Below are positions 8,992 to 20,176 of a stretch of DNA of 64,000 nt, one piece after another (positions within the stretch are counted from its first letter, which is position 1; every line of letters begins with the position of its first letter). Origin of the DNA: Bradyrhizobium sp. AUGA SZCCT0283 (GTDB lineage: Bacteria > Pseudomonadota > Alphaproteobacteria > Rhizobiales > Xanthobacteraceae); assembly GCF_018130385.1 (NCBI RefSeq), contig NZ_JAFCLU010000002.1:124001-188000 (forward strand). The letters run 5' to 3'. Below the pieces are notes generated by a model that was given only the letters and a program-made list of their open reading frames with translations, was not told the origin of the DNA and did not search any database. A program made the translations under genes and the position numbers.

Positions 8992-9507
8992 ATGGCGACC
9001 GATCATATCCGTTATGACGTGCTGGCGCGCGACGCGCTACGCGGGGTGCTGCGCCGCGTGCTGACCGATGCCGCCGAACACGGCCTGCCGGGCGAGCATC
9101 ATTTCTTCATCACCTTCCTGTCCACCGCCGACGGCGTGAAGCTGTCGCCGCGGCTCTTGGCGCAGTATCCGGAAGAGATGACGATCATCCTGCAGCATCA
9201 GTTCTGGGACCTGGTGGTGACGGAGGATCGTTTCGAGGTCGGCCTGTCGTTCGGCGGCATCCCCGAGCGGCTGGTGGTGCCCTTCGCGGCGATCAAGAGC
9301 TTCCTCGATCCTTCGGTGCAGTTCGGGCTGCAATTCGAGCCGTCAGAGACGGCTGCCGAGGCACCGGCAGCGAAGCTGCCGGCGGTTCCGGCTCCGTCTG
9401 CCCTGCCCGTCGCCGCGCCGGAGCCCGCCGCGGAAGGCAAGGACGAGCCGGCGAAGACGAGCGAAGGCGCGGAAGTGGTTAGGTTGGATCGCTTCCGCAA
9501 GAAATAA
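8992..9507 (+). CDS. sspB: ClpXP adaptor SspB (alphaproteobacterial type)
   Basis: SspB tethers ssrA-tagged proteins to the ClpXP protease and speeds their destruction. The 171-residue product has the folded tag-binding domain at residues about 1-115, with HHFFITFLSTADGVKLSPRL, MTIILQHQFWDLVV and FEVGLSFGGIPERLVVPF as its strands. A flexible Ala/Pro-rich linker (about 116-155) follows. The C-terminal end VVRLDRFRKK is the hydrophobic/basic ClpX-docking tail expected of SspB. It starts 140 bases after the tmRNA gene that encodes the tag it binds. Confidence 0.95.
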   Translation: MATDHIRYDVLARDALRGVLRRVLTDAAEHGLPGEHHFFITFLSTADGVKLSPRLLAQYPEEMTIILQHQFWDLVVTEDRFEVGLSFGGIPERLVVPFAAIKSFLDPSVQFGLQFEPSETAAEAPAAKLPAVPAPSALPVAAPEPAAEGKDEPAKTSEGAEVVRLDRFRKK

Positions 9508-9579
9508 TCTGAGCGCGAGAAAATCGGCTACGCTGTAGTGTAAACGTTCCGCCACTTCACGGCGCAACGGACAGTACGC

Positions 9580-10995
9580 ATGGCCCGCACAGAAACATCC
9601 GGAAACAAATCCACCCGCAGTGAGACCGACAGCTTCGGACCGATCGACGTTCCCGCCGACCGCTATTGGGGCGCGCAAACCGAACGCTCGCGACAGAATT
9701 TCAAGATCGGCCAGGATCGCATGCCGATCGCGATCGTCCATGCGCTCGGCATCGTCAAACTCGCCGCCGCCCAAACCAATCGTGAACTCGGATTGCTCGA
9801 CGCGCGCCGCGCCGGCGCCATCATCCGCGCCGCGCGCGAGGTGATCGAAGGCAAGCTCGACGATCACTTTCCGCTGGTCGTCTGGCAGACCGGCTCCGGC
9901 ACCCAGACCAACATGAACCTCAACGAGGTGATCGCCAACCGCGCCAACCAGATGCTGGGTGGCGAACTCGGCGCCAAGAAACCGGTTCACCCCAACGATC
10001 ACGTCAACATGAGTCAGTCGTCGAACGATTCATTTCCGACCGCGATGCATATCGCCGCCGCGGGACGCATCATCGCCGACCTGATTCCGGCTCTCACTGA
10101 GCTGCATCGCGAATTGCGCAAGAAGGAAAAGGCGTTCGCAAAGATCGTCAAGATCGGGCGAACCCACACCCAGGACGCAACGCCGTTGACGCTGGGGCAG
10201 GAATTCTCGGGCTACGCCGCGCAGGTCGAGAGCGGGATCGCGCGGCTGCGCATCGCGGTGAAAGATTTGTTCCCGCTGGCGCAGGGCGGAACTGCTGTCG
10301 GCACCGGCCTCAACTCGAAACCGCGATTTGCAAAACTGTTTGCCAGGCACGTCGCGAAAATCGCAAGGCTGCCCTTCACCAGCGCGCCCAACAAATTCGA
10401 GGCGCTGGCTTCCAACGACGCCTATGTGATGGTGCATGGTGCGATCAATTCGGTGGCGACCGGCCTGTTCAAGATCGCCAATGACATTCGGCTGCTGGGC
10501 TCGGGCCCGCGTTCCGGTCTCGGTGAATTGATCCTGCCGGAAAACGAGCCGGGCTCGTCGATCATGCCCGGCAAGGTCAACCCGACCCAGTGCGAAGCGA
10601 TGACCATGGTCTGCTGTCAGGTGTTCGGCAACCAGACAGCCGTCACCGTTGCCGGGAGCCAGGGACATTTCGAGTTGAATGTTTACAAGCCGGTACTGGC
10701 ATATTGTATGATACATTCCATTCAACTGCTGTCGGACGCGGCGCGTTCGTTCACCGAACATTGCGTGGTGGGCATACGCGCCGACGAAAAGCGAATCCGC
10801 GATTTGATGGAGCGCTCGCTGATGCTGGTCACCGCGCTGGCTCCCAAGATCGGATACGACAACGCCGCGAAGGTCGCCAAATCGGCGCACGCGCGCGGAA
10901 CAACATTGAAGGAAGAGGCTGTACGCCTCGGGTTTGTGAACGCCGCCGAATTCGAACGTCTGGTGCAGCCGGACAAAATGACACACCCGGGCTGA
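9580..10995 (+). CDS. fumC: Class II fumarate hydratase
   Basis: FumC interconverts fumarate and malate in the TCA cycle as a cytoplasmic homotetramer without an iron-sulfur cluster. The 471 residues match the class II length (about 460-470). Motifs visible are [36 protein letters not shown], the catalytic histidine region [19 protein letters not shown] and the superfamily signature [13 protein letters not shown]. It follows sspB by 72 bases on the same strand. The start at 9580 gives [20 protein letters not shown], a slightly extended but plausible N-terminus. Confidence 0.97.
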   Translation: MARTETSGNKSTRSETDSFGPIDVPADRYWGAQTERSRQNFKIGQDRMPIAIVHALGIVKLAAAQTNRELGLLDARRAGAIIRAAREVIEGKLDDHFPLVVWQTGSGTQTNMNLNEVIANRANQMLGGELGAKKPVHPNDHVNMSQSSNDSFPTAMHIAAAGRIIADLIPALTELHRELRKKEKAFAKIVKIGRTHTQDATPLTLGQEFSGYAAQVESGIARLRIAVKDLFPLAQGGTAVGTGLNSKPRFAKLFARHVAKIARLPFTSAPNKFEALASNDAYVMVHGAINSVATGLFKIANDIRLLGSGPRSGLGELILPENEPGSSIMPGKVNPTQCEAMTMVCCQVFGNQTAVTVAGSQGHFELNVYKPVLAYCMIHSIQLLSDAARSFTEHCVVGIRADEKRIRDLMERSLMLVTALAPKIGYDNAAKVAKSAHARGTTLKEEAVRLGFVNAAEFERLVQPDKMTHPG

Positions 10996-11088
10996 TCGCC
11001 GCCGCGGCGCCCCCGGGAAACTACGGGTGAGTGATTATAATTATGGATCATACCCAAAGAATGAGGTTGATCATCTATCGCCGTTGCG

Positions 11089-11117
11089 TTGACGCATGGT
11101 AGGAGCAGTAATTATTC
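11089..11117 (+). promoter_or_regulatory. Candidate sigma70-type promoter for the DUF4169/RHH pair
   Basis: TTGACG (11089-11094), a 17-base spacer and TTATTC (11112-11117) lie in the 276-base gap after fumC, about 150 bases before the DUF4169 start. The -10 is weak, so this is tentative. Confidence 0.3.
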
Positions 11118-11271
11118 GGTTTTCGCAGAGCGAAACATATTTTTTGATGCTATCAGAGAACGCTACACGGGGATTCCGAATGACCATTCAATTTTCCAGC
11201 GCACGACACGACGACGTTTTTCCAGCCAATGAATTATCATGCCTTCGAGTCGCCGGATGATGGAGGCGAAC

Positions 11272-11460
11272 ATGGCAGACGTGATCAACCTGAAGCGATT
11301 CAAGAAACGCAGCGAACGGGAACAATCGGCGAAGCAAGCCGATGCCAACCGCGCGCGGTTCGGCCGCACCAAGGCCGAACGTGCTCTCGATCAACATCGC
11401 AAGGATCGCGCCGGCGATCTTCTGGACCAGCACAAGCTCGATGACGGAGACGCGTCATGA
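11272..11460 (+). CDS. DUF4169 family protein
   Basis: This 62-residue, highly charged protein starts MADVINLKRFKKRSEREQ, followed by an alanine- and arginine-rich helix and KAERALDQHRKDRAGDLLDQ. The sequence fits the DUF4169 family, common in Rhizobiales and of unknown function. The start at 11272 was chosen because it is preceded by TGGAGG and gives the family N-terminus. The longer frame adds 11 untypical residues. Its stop overlaps the ATG of the ribbon-helix-helix gene by four bases, so the two form a coupled pair. A DNA- or RNA-linked role is only a guess from its charge and neighbour. Confidence 0.82.
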   Translation: MADVINLKRFKKRSEREQSAKQADANRARFGRTKAERALDQHRKDRAGDLLDQHKLDDGDAS

Positions 11461-11717
11461 AGTCACCCGTCGTCAAGCGCTCGATCGTGGTCGCCGGCCA
11501 CAAGACCAGCGTCAGCCTCGAAGAGGCTTTCTGGAACGGCATGAAGGAAATCTCGGGCCTGCGGAACATGACCTTGTCCGAGTTGGTCGGCGAGATCGAC
11601 AGCAATCGCCAGCAGGGTAATCTGTCCTCGGCGATCCGTCTCTTCGTGCTGGACTATTTCCGCACCCGCGCCATGCCGGCGGCCGCCGCGCCGGACGCGC
11701 CGCGGCCGCAGGCCTAG
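11457..11717 (+). CDS. Ribbon-helix-helix domain protein
   Basis: This 86-residue product contains KRSIVVAGHKTSVSLEEAFWNGMKEI, a strand followed by helix A, and then MTLSELVGEIDSNRQQGNLSSAIRLFVLDYFRT, which fits an RHH-type fold as in small DNA-binding regulators. The tail PAAAAPDAPRPQA is disordered. It is translationally coupled to the DUF4169 gene. The TAG stop codon coincides with the first bases of a dispersed repeat (11715-11793), so the C-terminal end may have been set by repeat insertion. Confidence 0.85.
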   Translation: MKSPVVKRSIVVAGHKTSVSLEEAFWNGMKEISGLRNMTLSELVGEIDSNRQQGNLSSAIRLFVLDYFRTRAMPAAAAPDAPRPQA

Positions 11718-11793
11718 AGCATTATCGGTTCTGATTGAATCAAAACCGAAGCTCGAGAGTCTTGTTTTGACGCGTTTTCGCTCGAAAACGCTA
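11715..11793. repeat. Dispersed intergenic repeat, copy 1 of 3 (internally deleted)
   Basis: It begins TAGAGCATTATCGGTTCTG, contains the inverted repeat TCGGTTCTGATT / AATCAAAACCGA, continues TTGTTTTGACGCGTTTTC and ends CTCGAAAACGCTA. It matches the reverse complement of 62021-62150 and the shorter copy at 18073-18138. The middle part (…CGCGAACCGG…) present in the other copies is missing here. Confidence 0.8.
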
Positions 11794-11851
11794 TGGGCTT
11801 CGATCAGGGCGAGCGCGCCGCAAGCGCGCCCGCCCTGTTTCATCGCAACGC

Positions 11852-12424
11852 TTAATAAACGAGTCCGGTGCCGGGCGGCTTTTCGAGCGCCGCGGCCAAC
11901 GACCGATACTCCTCGCAGCCCGTGCCGCAGATCGCGGCGATACGGCCGAGATGATACGACGCCTGGTCGCGATTACCCTGCTCGATCTGCCACAGGCCGT
12001 AATACTGCCAGGTCAGCACGTGGTTCGGGTCCGCCTTCAGCGCGCGCTCGTACCAGACCTGCGACAGCCTGTAGTCGCCGAGCTTGCGGTAGGAATAGCC
12101 GATCAGGTTGGCGACGCCGGCGTTGTCGTCGCGGCCGAGCGCCTTGAGCTGCTCGATGGCGGCAGCATATTCGTTGCGCTCGTAGATCGTCGCATACGCG
12201 GCACGGTATCCCTGCCGGAAGTCAGCATCGTCGGCGCTCGACTGTTTGGCGGGCTTCTTCTTGGATTTGGAGCTCGACCTGGGAGCGGGTCTGGTGTCCG
12301 GCGGCGGCGGCGGGTTGGCCGAAGGCGGGTCGCCTCCCGCGGCGAAGGCCGGCACGGACGGCGGCGATGCAATCAGCGCCATTGAAAACAATGCCAGCGT
12401 TGCGAGCTTGATTGCCGATTTCAT
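11852..12424 (-). CDS. Secreted TPR-containing protein
   Basis: This 190-residue protein has an N-terminal signal peptide (LATLALFSMALIASPPSVPAFA) and a Pro/Ser/Lys-rich low-complexity segment at residues about 30-65. Tetratricopeptide-type repeats follow: YAAAIEQLKALGRDDNAGVAN, LIGYSYRKLGDYRLSQVWYE and RALKADPNHVLTWQYYGLWQ. The end carries two cysteines in ICGTGCEEY. TPRs mediate protein contacts; a periplasmic scaffold role is inferred. It stands alone on the minus strand. The 279 bases upstream (12425-12703) hold only the divergent start region of the ABC-F gene and no further gene that I could see. Confidence 0.85.
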   Translation of the reverse strand: MKSAIKLATLALFSMALIASPPSVPAFAAGGDPPSANPPPPPDTRPAPRSSSKSKKKPAKQSSADDADFRQGYRAAYATIYERNEYAAAIEQLKALGRDDNAGVANLIGYSYRKLGDYRLSQVWYERALKADPNHVLTWQYYGLWQIEQGNRDQASYHLGRIAAICGTGCEEYRSLAAALEKPPGTGLVY

Positions 12425-12703
12425 TATACGAACCTCCGGTTTTCCAGCGTGAGCGAATCCATGGTCCAGCCGCAGGTACAGACCCCGCCGGGCGGCAAGT
12501 ATTCCCGCCGATCACGCGGAAGCGTTGCGCGTTGCGGCAGGCTGGACGAATGACGGCAATACGTATCTAATTGACGGTCGTGGCAGTTCCCGCGCAAGCG
12601 GCGGGCGGAACCCGACGAAGTCGCTGAGAAGCCCTGGAGAGAGAAATGGACATCGCAAAGCTGACCGCGCCCCGCGACCTCAGTCCATTTTCGGAAGCTC
12701 TCC

Positions 12704-14281
12704 ATGCCTGCCTTTCTCGTTCTGGATTCCATCTCCCTCGCCACGCCTGACGGACGCCCGCTGTTCAATGGATTGACGCTCGCGATCGGGCGCGAGCGCA
12801 CCGGCCTTGTCGGCCGCAACGGCTGCGGCAAATCCACATTGCTTCGCCTGATCGCGGGCGAGATCGAACCAGCAGGCGGATCGCTGCAACGCATCGGCTC
12901 GATCGGCATGCTCGCGCAACTGACCGATGAACGGCTGACGGTCGACGAGGCGCTCGGCGTCGCCGGCGATCTTGCCCGCCTGCGCCGGCTCGAACGCGGC
13001 GAAGGATCGCTTGATGATGCGGCGGAAGCGGATTGGACGCTGGAAGCGAGGATACAGGCCGCGCTCGCCGAAGCCGGGCTGCCGTCGTTGCCGCCGCATC
13101 GCCCGATCGCCTCCTTGAGCGGCGGCGAGCGAACGCGGCTCGCGCTGGCGCGCCTCCTGATCGCGGCGCCGGATCTGCTGCTGCTGGACGAGCCCACCAA
13201 CAATCTCGACAGCTGTGGCCGCCAGGCGGTGGCGCAGTTGCTTGAACGCTGGCAGGGCGGCATCCTCGTCGCCAGTCACGACCGCGCGCTGCTGGATCGC
13301 GTCGACCGCATCGTCGAACTGACGGCGATCGGCATCAGCATATTCGGCGGTGCGTGGTCGGCCTTTGCCGAAGCGCGCGAGGCTGCCCGCGCCCGCGCCG
13401 CCGATGACCTCGACCGCGCCTCGGACGCCCTGCGCGAGACCGAACGCGCGCTGCAGAAGGCGCGGGAAAAGAAGGCGCGCCGCGACAAGGCCGGCCGCGC
13501 CTGGCGCGCCAAGGGCATCGAGGACAAGATGTTCATGGACCGCGAGAAGCAACGCGCCGAGAACAGCGCCGCGCGCGAAAGTCAGCTCGCCGGCCGCCTG
13601 CTCGGCGAGCGCACCGAGGTGCTGGAAATCGCCAGGGCGCAAGTCGAGATCCTGACGCCGCTTTCGATCGATCTGCCGCGCAGCCATCTGGCCGGCGGGC
13701 GCGAACTCATTGCGTTGAGGGACGTGGTGATGGCCTTCGGAGAGCGCCAACTGTTTGGACCGCTGTCATTCGACGTTCGCGGACCCGAGCGGATCGCCAT
13801 CCGCGGCGCCAACGGTTCTGGCAAGACCACGTTGTTCCGCCTGATCACCGGCGAGCTGAGACCTATGAGCGGCGACATCCGCCGCCTCACCGACCGCATT
13901 GCCGTGCTCGATCAGCATATCGGCCTGCTCGATCCCGGCTCAAGCATTCTCGACAATCTGAGTCGCCTCAATCCGGAGCTCTCGGCCAATGCGGCCCACG
14001 CCGCGCTGGCGCGGTTTGCGTTCCGTAACCGGGCGGCGCTGCAGATCGCGGCCACGCTCTCAGGCGGCGAGCGGCTGCGCGCGGGCCTCGCCTGCGTCTT
14101 CGCACGCCCGCAGCCGCCCTTCCTCCTGCTGCTGGACGAGCCGACCAACCATCTCGATCTCGCCTCGATCGAGGAACTGGAAGATGCGCTGCAAGGATTC
14201 GACGGCGCGCTGATCGCCGTCAGCCACGACGACGCATTCTTGCAGGCGATCGGAATCGGGCGGGAGATCGTGCTCGGCTAG
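12704..14281 (+). CDS. ABC-F family ATPase
   Basis: ABC-F proteins have two ATPase domains and no membrane part; they act on the ribosome. In 525 residues there are two full cassettes. The first has Walker [10 protein letters not shown], signature [15 protein letters not shown] and Walker [13 protein letters not shown]. The second has [21 protein letters not shown] and [13 protein letters not shown] charged linker rich in Arg/Ala (about residues 220-300) joins them, as expected. Which ABC-F subgroup it belongs to cannot be decided by eye. Its stop codon overlaps that of the convergent AsmA-like gene in the tetramer CTAG (14278-14281). Confidence 0.94.
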   Translation: MPAFLVLDSISLATPDGRPLFNGLTLAIGRERTGLVGRNGCGKSTLLRLIAGEIEPAGGSLQRIGSIGMLAQLTDERLTVDEALGVAGDLARLRRLERGEGSLDDAAEADWTLEARIQAALAEAGLPSLPPHRPIASLSGGERTRLALARLLIAAPDLLLLDEPTNNLDSCGRQAVAQLLERWQGGILVASHDRALLDRVDRIVELTAIGISIFGGAWSAFAEAREAARARAADDLDRASDALRETERALQKAREKKARRDKAGRAWRAKGIEDKMFMDREKQRAENSAARESQLAGRLLGERTEVLEIARAQVEILTPLSIDLPRSHLAGGRELIALRDVVMAFGERQLFGPLSFDVRGPERIAIRGANGSGKTTLFRLITGELRPMSGDIRRLTDRIAVLDQHIGLLDPGSSILDNLSRLNPELSANAAHAALARFAFRNRAALQIAATLSGGERLRAGLACVFARPQPPFLLLLDEPTNHLDLASIEELEDALQGFDGALIAVSHDDAFLQAIGIGREIVLG

Positions 14282-17200
14282 TTCGAGCGGGGCGGTGGGT
14301 TAGCAACCTGCGGCGTCAGCGCCAGCGGCGGACGCGGCTTCGGCCTGGCGGCGGCGCCCGGCGCGGGCCTGACGTCGATCGGCGGCGGCAACGGCGCGAC
14401 CTGCGGCTGGCCTGCGACGGGCGCGGGCGGCGCATTGACGACGGGCGGACGCGGCGCCGTCGCCTTCTTCGCCGGCGGCCGCCGTGGGTCGCGGCCTTTT
14501 GGGGTCACCGGCGCGGGCGGCAGCGCCGCCTCCGGAATCGGCGGTTGTCCATCCGCGGGCAGCACGATTGGCGGCGGCGCCGGCGGCGGCGGCTCGCCGC
14601 GTTCGATCGCATCGAGCCTTCGGGTTTCGTGATCGATCGCGCGCACCGCCAGCCACGAAGACAAAGGGGCAACGTCGACGCTGCGGCTGAGCGCGTCGGG
14701 CGTGCCCACGGCAAGCAGTTGAATCTCCGGACGCCCGGTCGTCATCGTCAAGGAAAGGGCAGCGCGGATATCGGCCTGATCGGCCGCGATATCGTATCCG
14801 CCGGAGACGGTGGCCCGCACCCCATTGCCGTCCAGCGTCGTGGAGCCCACGCGAAGCCGGCCGTCCCTGACGGTGAACGGGATTTGCGCGGAAGGAACCG
14901 CAAGCGCGCCGGCCGGCAGAGCGGACTCGACGATCTGCTTCAATCGGACATCGTCCTTTGCCTGCCCGCTGTCATTGGCACGGACCGCCACTTCGAAGGC
15001 GCGCGGATCGAGGCCTGAAATCCTGGCCGCCTCCAGCGTCAGCGTTCCGCTGCCGGACAGCGCGCCCGCCAGCGCCGAGGCGCTGCGGCCCTGGCTCGTC
15101 AGCGTCATCTGCATCGACGCGCGGCCGGCGGGCATCGTGAGGTTACGATAGCGCAGCGCCGTGCCGTCGACACCGGAGAACTGAACGCTCGCGTTCAACG
15201 CAATGCCGCTCGCGCCTGGCTTCACATCCATGCTGGCGCTGACTTCGCCGCCGCCGATCTTGCCTTTGATGGCATCGAAGCTCAGCGACTGGCCGTCGCT
15301 CTTGATCATCCCGCTCACCGGCTGCAATTCGCTTCCGCCCGGCAAGAGGCCGCGCAGCGCCTGAAACGCGATTCTGCCGCGCCATCCCTTCGCGAGCCCG
15401 GTGCCGAGCGGCTCGGCGGCATCGTGTCCGGCGGCGCCAAGCGCCAGGGCAAACGCCGGCGCCAGCGCGAGCTGGTCGGCGCCGATTTCACCCTCGATCT
15501 CCTTCTCCTCGCCGAGCGTCACCGCCACGCTGCCACGCAGGCGCGAACCGCCGGCGCTGCTGTCGAGGTCGTCGAAGGTCAGCCTGTTGCCGGTGAGCTG
15601 CACGCGCGAAGACAGGCCGATGTTCTGCGCCAGCGTATTCGCCGGCTTGAGATCGAGCAGCGGCCCGAAATCGGCGCTGCGAACTTTCAGGCCGAGACTT
15701 GCCTGCGCCTCCGGCGCCCATGGCTCGGCGGAGCCTTCCGCTTCGGCATCAAGGCCCGTTGCCGAGATCTTTGCCTTGAGCCGCAAAGGCGCACCCCACG
15801 CGCCGGTCGCGGTGCCCTCGAACTGCCCGGGGCCATCACCCGCCACGACGACGCGATCAAGACCGAGCCCGGCAAGCAAGGCGCGACCTTGCTCGGACGA
15901 CAACTTCGAATCGATCCAGACTTCACTGCGCCCGAGAGCTGCGAGATCGAAGCCCTGGATTGCCGCGACAGCCGGCCTGCCTGTGATCGTGGTGACGCCC
16001 TTGAGTAGCGGTGAGTCGAGATCAGCGACGGCGCGCGCCTGGACCCGGTCGGACTGCGCCGCATTTCTGGTGAGATCGAGCGCCAGCTTCAGGCGCGCCG
16101 GGCCGGGGCTGGTCCCCATCGCATTGAGTCGCGCGGCCAGCGCCGGTGAAAAGGGAACGATCAGGCTGGTCAACCGGCTGAGCGAGGCGGCGCTCGAATT
16201 GAGCGCGAACCAGCCGGTCGCGCTGACGCGGTCGAAATTGCCCGCGCCGTCCAGCGTCACGCTTTCAAGCTGGCCGATCTTCAACTGCTCGAGCGATATC
16301 TTCGCCGGCGAGTAGGCTAGTCTGGCGAGCAGCGGGCTCAACTCCTGGCCGGCGGAGGTGGCGCGGCCGATATCGAGCGAAAGCCTTCCCTCATCCGGCC
16401 ACTCGCCTTGCGGCCCCGCCAGCGACCGCGCAAAGGCGGTAGCGGCATCGAGGTCGAGGCGCTCCGCCTTCAATTCCACATCGATCCGGGAGCCGCGATC
16501 TGCCTGCCGGTGCAACATCGCCACCCACCCTTCCACCGAGCCGCCTTCGATATCGGCCTTCATGGCGTCGATGGCAAAGCCCTCAGGCGCCACGGTGATG
16601 TCGCCGCGCAGCCGAAGCGGCTTCTGGCTGCGATAGGCGGTCTCGCCGCGGCCCTGCAGCCAGGTCAGCAGCGCCTCGGGATCGGAGGATTCGACGCTGA
16701 GCGCGGCCTTGAATCGGTCCGGCTCACCGCTCTTCGCAATGGCCTCGCTGAGCGAAACCCTGGTCGCACCGGGCGCGCGGAATTCCAGTTTTCGGAGGTG
16801 CCAGAATTTGTCGTCGCCATGCAGCTCGGCAGCGATGTCCTGCAACGGACGTCCGCCGAGCATGACCTGCTCGGAGGCAAGTTCCATCTGCGCGGGGATC
16901 GGCAGATGCGGAATGGCTGACGCAAGCGCCCGCAGCGCCGGTAACGCGCGGGCCGGCTCGGCGGCATTGTCCCTGGTGACGAATCTGTCGGCATCGAGCT
17001 GACGCGCCGAGAGCGCCGCGCGCAACAGCGGCGCCGCACCGAAGCGGAGGTCGCCGCTGCCCGAGAGTTTCAGCGCGCGCTCCTCGGGACCGTAGGTCAC
17101 CTCGATTTGTTCGAGCCGCGCCGCCGAATAATCGGCCTTGACCTTCGCGCCGATGCGCCACGGTGGATCATTGCCCTTACCCTTCTGACCGGGAGGAGCG

Positions 17201-17916
17201 ACGAGCGTCATCGCGCCTTCGAAGCGCGGCGCCCGGGCATCGAAATTCAGGACGCCGTCGAGATCGATGGCGAGTGCGCGCTGGCCCGGGTCGATATTGA
17301 GATGCACGCGGGTGCCGTTGCCGTCGGGGCCCTGCCCCGAGGAGACGCGAAACGGATAGCGCGTGCCCGACAGCATGAAGTTGCCGTCGCCGCGGACCGA
17401 GCCGGCCAGCGAACGCACATCGCCACTGAAGGCGATATCGTTCAGTTCGAGCGTGCTGCGGCTGGCTGCGTCGTGCAGGGCGATGCGGCCGGTGAGATTG
17501 AGCCGATCGATCGCCAGCGAGCCCAGATTGACTGTTCCGGTCGATGCCGGCCAGTCGATCCGGCCCTTCGTGTCGAGCCCGAGATCGAGCGACATGCCGT
17601 TGATCGTCAATTCGGTCGCACGCACCTCGCCGCGCATCAGCGAGCCGAGGCTGAACTCGACATCGAGCTTGTCGGCGCGAACCTTGCCGAGATCGTTGGC
17701 GCCGCCGACCACGACCGAGCGCAGCTGCAGCGACGGCGCCGGCAACAACCGCGCGTCAAGCTTGCCGCCGACGCGAACCGGCGCGCCGATGATCCGCGTC
17801 GCCTCGGCCTCGAATTGAGGCCGGAACTGGTTCCAGTCAATGAAATACGGCCCGACGAGTGCGGCGATCAGCGCAATGATGAAGGCGATCGCCAGGCCGA
17901 GCAGCGTCGTCTGCAC
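14278..17916 (-). CDS. AsmA family protein
   Basis: This large 1212-residue protein has an N-terminal membrane anchor ([24 protein letters not shown]) followed by the AsmA-typical start [19 protein letters not shown] and a long beta-rich body. AsmA-like proteins form bridge structures in the periplasm and are implicated in lipid transfer to the outer membrane. Repeated short beta segments (for example [29 protein letters not shown]) run through the protein. The last 110 residues are extremely proline-rich and probably unstructured. It is convergent with the ABC-F gene and shares the CTAG stop overlap. Confidence 0.9.
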   Translation of the reverse strand: MQTTLLGLAIAFIIALIAALVGPYFIDWNQFRPQFEAEATRIIGAPVRVGGKLDARLLPAPSLQLRSVVVGGANDLGKVRADKLDVEFSLGSLMRGEVRATELTINGMSLDLGLDTKGRIDWPASTGTVNLGSLAIDRLNLTGRIALHDAASRSTLELNDIAFSGDVRSLAGSVRGDGNFMLSGTRYPFRVSSGQGPDGNGTRVHLNIDPGQRALAIDLDGVLNFDARAPRFEGAMTLVAPPGQKGKGNDPPWRIGAKVKADYSAARLEQIEVTYGPEERALKLSGSGDLRFGAAPLLRAALSARQLDADRFVTRDNAAEPARALPALRALASAIPHLPIPAQMELASEQVMLGGRPLQDIAAELHGDDKFWHLRKLEFRAPGATRVSLSEAIAKSGEPDRFKAALSVESSDPEALLTWLQGRGETAYRSQKPLRLRGDITVAPEGFAIDAMKADIEGGSVEGWVAMLHRQADRGSRIDVELKAERLDLDAATAFARSLAGPQGEWPDEGRLSLDIGRATSAGQELSPLLARLAYSPAKISLEQLKIGQLESVTLDGAGNFDRVSATGWFALNSSAASLSRLTSLIVPFSPALAARLNAMGTSPGPARLKLALDLTRNAAQSDRVQARAVADLDSPLLKGVTTITGRPAVAAIQGFDLAALGRSEVWIDSKLSSEQGRALLAGLGLDRVVVAGDGPGQFEGTATGAWGAPLRLKAKISATGLDAEAEGSAEPWAPEAQASLGLKVRSADFGPLLDLKPANTLAQNIGLSSRVQLTGNRLTFDDLDSSAGGSRLRGSVAVTLGEEKEIEGEIGADQLALAPAFALALGAAGHDAAEPLGTGLAKGWRGRIAFQALRGLLPGGSELQPVSGMIKSDGQSLSFDAIKGKIGGGEVSASMDVKPGASGIALNASVQFSGVDGTALRYRNLTMPAGRASMQMTLTSQGRSASALAGALSGSGTLTLEAARISGLDPRAFEVAVRANDSGQAKDDVRLKQIVESALPAGALAVPSAQIPFTVRDGRLRVGSTTLDGNGVRATVSGGYDIAADQADIRAALSLTMTTGRPEIQLLAVGTPDALSRSVDVAPLSSWLAVRAIDHETRRLDAIERGEPPPPAPPPIVLPADGQPPIPEAALPPAPVTPKGRDPRRPPAKKATAPRPPVVNAPPAPVAGQPQVAPLPPPIDVRPAPGAAARPKPRPPLALTPQVANPPPRSN

Positions 17917-18072
17917 GGTATCTCCCCTTGAACCGCCCCGGCGCGCAGGCCGCGCTACGCCGAATCCGGCCCCGGAGCTGCCCGGAATATAGAGAGAAGT
18001 ATGGCGAAGTCACAGCGGCATACTGACAGGCGGCCACCCGGCTCCAACTGGAGCCCTTTCGGCAGAGCCGGG

Positions 18073-18138
18073 CTCTAGGTTTTTGTTTTGACGCGTTTTC
18101 TTTATGCGAACCGGGGTCCACTCCGCTCGAAAACGCTA
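18073..18138. repeat. Dispersed intergenic repeat, copy 2 of 3 (partial)
   Basis: It contains CTCTAGG, TTTTGACGCGTTTTC, TTTATGCGAACCGGGGTCCA and CGCTCGAAAACGCTA. It corresponds to the second half of the element at 62021-62150 read on the opposite strand and lacks the inverted-repeat half. It lies in the gap between the AsmA-like and P450 genes. Confidence 0.75.
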
Positions 18139-18171
18139 CAATCCGAGCCGAGGGCCAAAACCGCCAGGGCG

Positions 18172-19404
<1,233 letters not shown>

Positions 19405-19464
19405 GGTGACCTCAACTGGTTGCTGTGCGCAGTTCAGCGCGTTTTCCCCTGGCCGACCGATCGA

Positions 19465-19490
19465 AACTCGATACATTATTGTATTGAGTT
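19465..19490. promoter_or_regulatory. Operator-like palindrome between P450 and tetR genes
   Basis: An inverted repeat with 11-base arms AACTCGATACA and TGTATTGAGTT (one mismatch) around a 4-base centre TTAT lies 24 bases from the tetR start and 61 from the P450 start. Size and position fit a TetR-family operator controlling both genes. This is an inference. Confidence 0.6.
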
Positions 19491-19513
19491 GCATTCTCGC
19501 CTAAACTGGGCGG

Positions 19514-20125
19514 ATGTCAAGAGTGCGAACGAGACCCACAAGGGACGACACCCGCGAAAAGCTGTTCGAGGCGGCGGCGCGCGTGTTCGAGGAACAGGGA
19601 ATCGGCGGCGCCAGCATCGAGGCGATCGCGGCGGCGGCCGGCTTCACACGCGGGGCGTTCTATTCGAACTTCAAGAGCAAGGACGAACTGATCATCGCCA
19701 TGCTCGAGGATCACGTCGAACAATCCATCGGGCGCATCCGCGATCTGCTCGACCGGCACAAGAACCTTGCGGATTTCATCGACGCGCTGAAGACCATGGA
19801 CCGCAACCAGCAGGATCCGCTCGGCCGCTCTCCACTGCTGCACATGGAAATGATCCTGTTCGTGGCGCGCGCCGAAAAGCGCCGGCCTGAACTCGCCAAG
19901 CGGCTGCGCGCCCGGCGAAAACTGGTCACCGACATTATCGAGACCACGGCCAGGAACAGCGGCAGGACGACAATTCTCAATCCGGCATGGGCTGGCGCGC
20001 TGGTGCTGGCGCTGGAGGACGGCTTTCGCCTGCACCGGCTGATCGATCCCGAGACCACGCCGCCCGACAGCTTTTTTCGCGCCCTCGGCGACCTGCAGCG
20101 GGCGATGGGAATTTCAGCGGCCTGA
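19514..20125 (+). CDS. TetR/AcrR family transcriptional regulator
   Basis: This 203-residue repressor-type protein has an N-terminal helix-turn-helix (residues about 12-58): TREKLFEAAARVFEEQGIGG, then ASIEAIAAAAGFTRGAFYSNFKSKDEL, the canonical TetR recognition region. The C-terminal helical domain would bind an inducer. It is divergent from the P450 gene and probably regulates it and itself through the palindrome at 19465-19490. The M23 peptidase gene follows 51 bases later on the same strand but is functionally unrelated as far as visible. Confidence 0.94.
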   Translation: MSRVRTRPTRDDTREKLFEAAARVFEEQGIGGASIEAIAAAAGFTRGAFYSNFKSKDELIIAMLEDHVEQSIGRIRDLLDRHKNLADFIDALKTMDRNQQDPLGRSPLLHMEMILFVARAEKRRPELAKRLRARRKLVTDIIETTARNSGRTTILNPAWAGALVLALEDGFRLHRLIDPETTPPDSFFRALGDLQRAMGISAA

Positions 20126-20176
20126 GACGAAAATATCCGCCTCGCGCAAGTCATCACAGATCGCTAGCGTGAGCAG

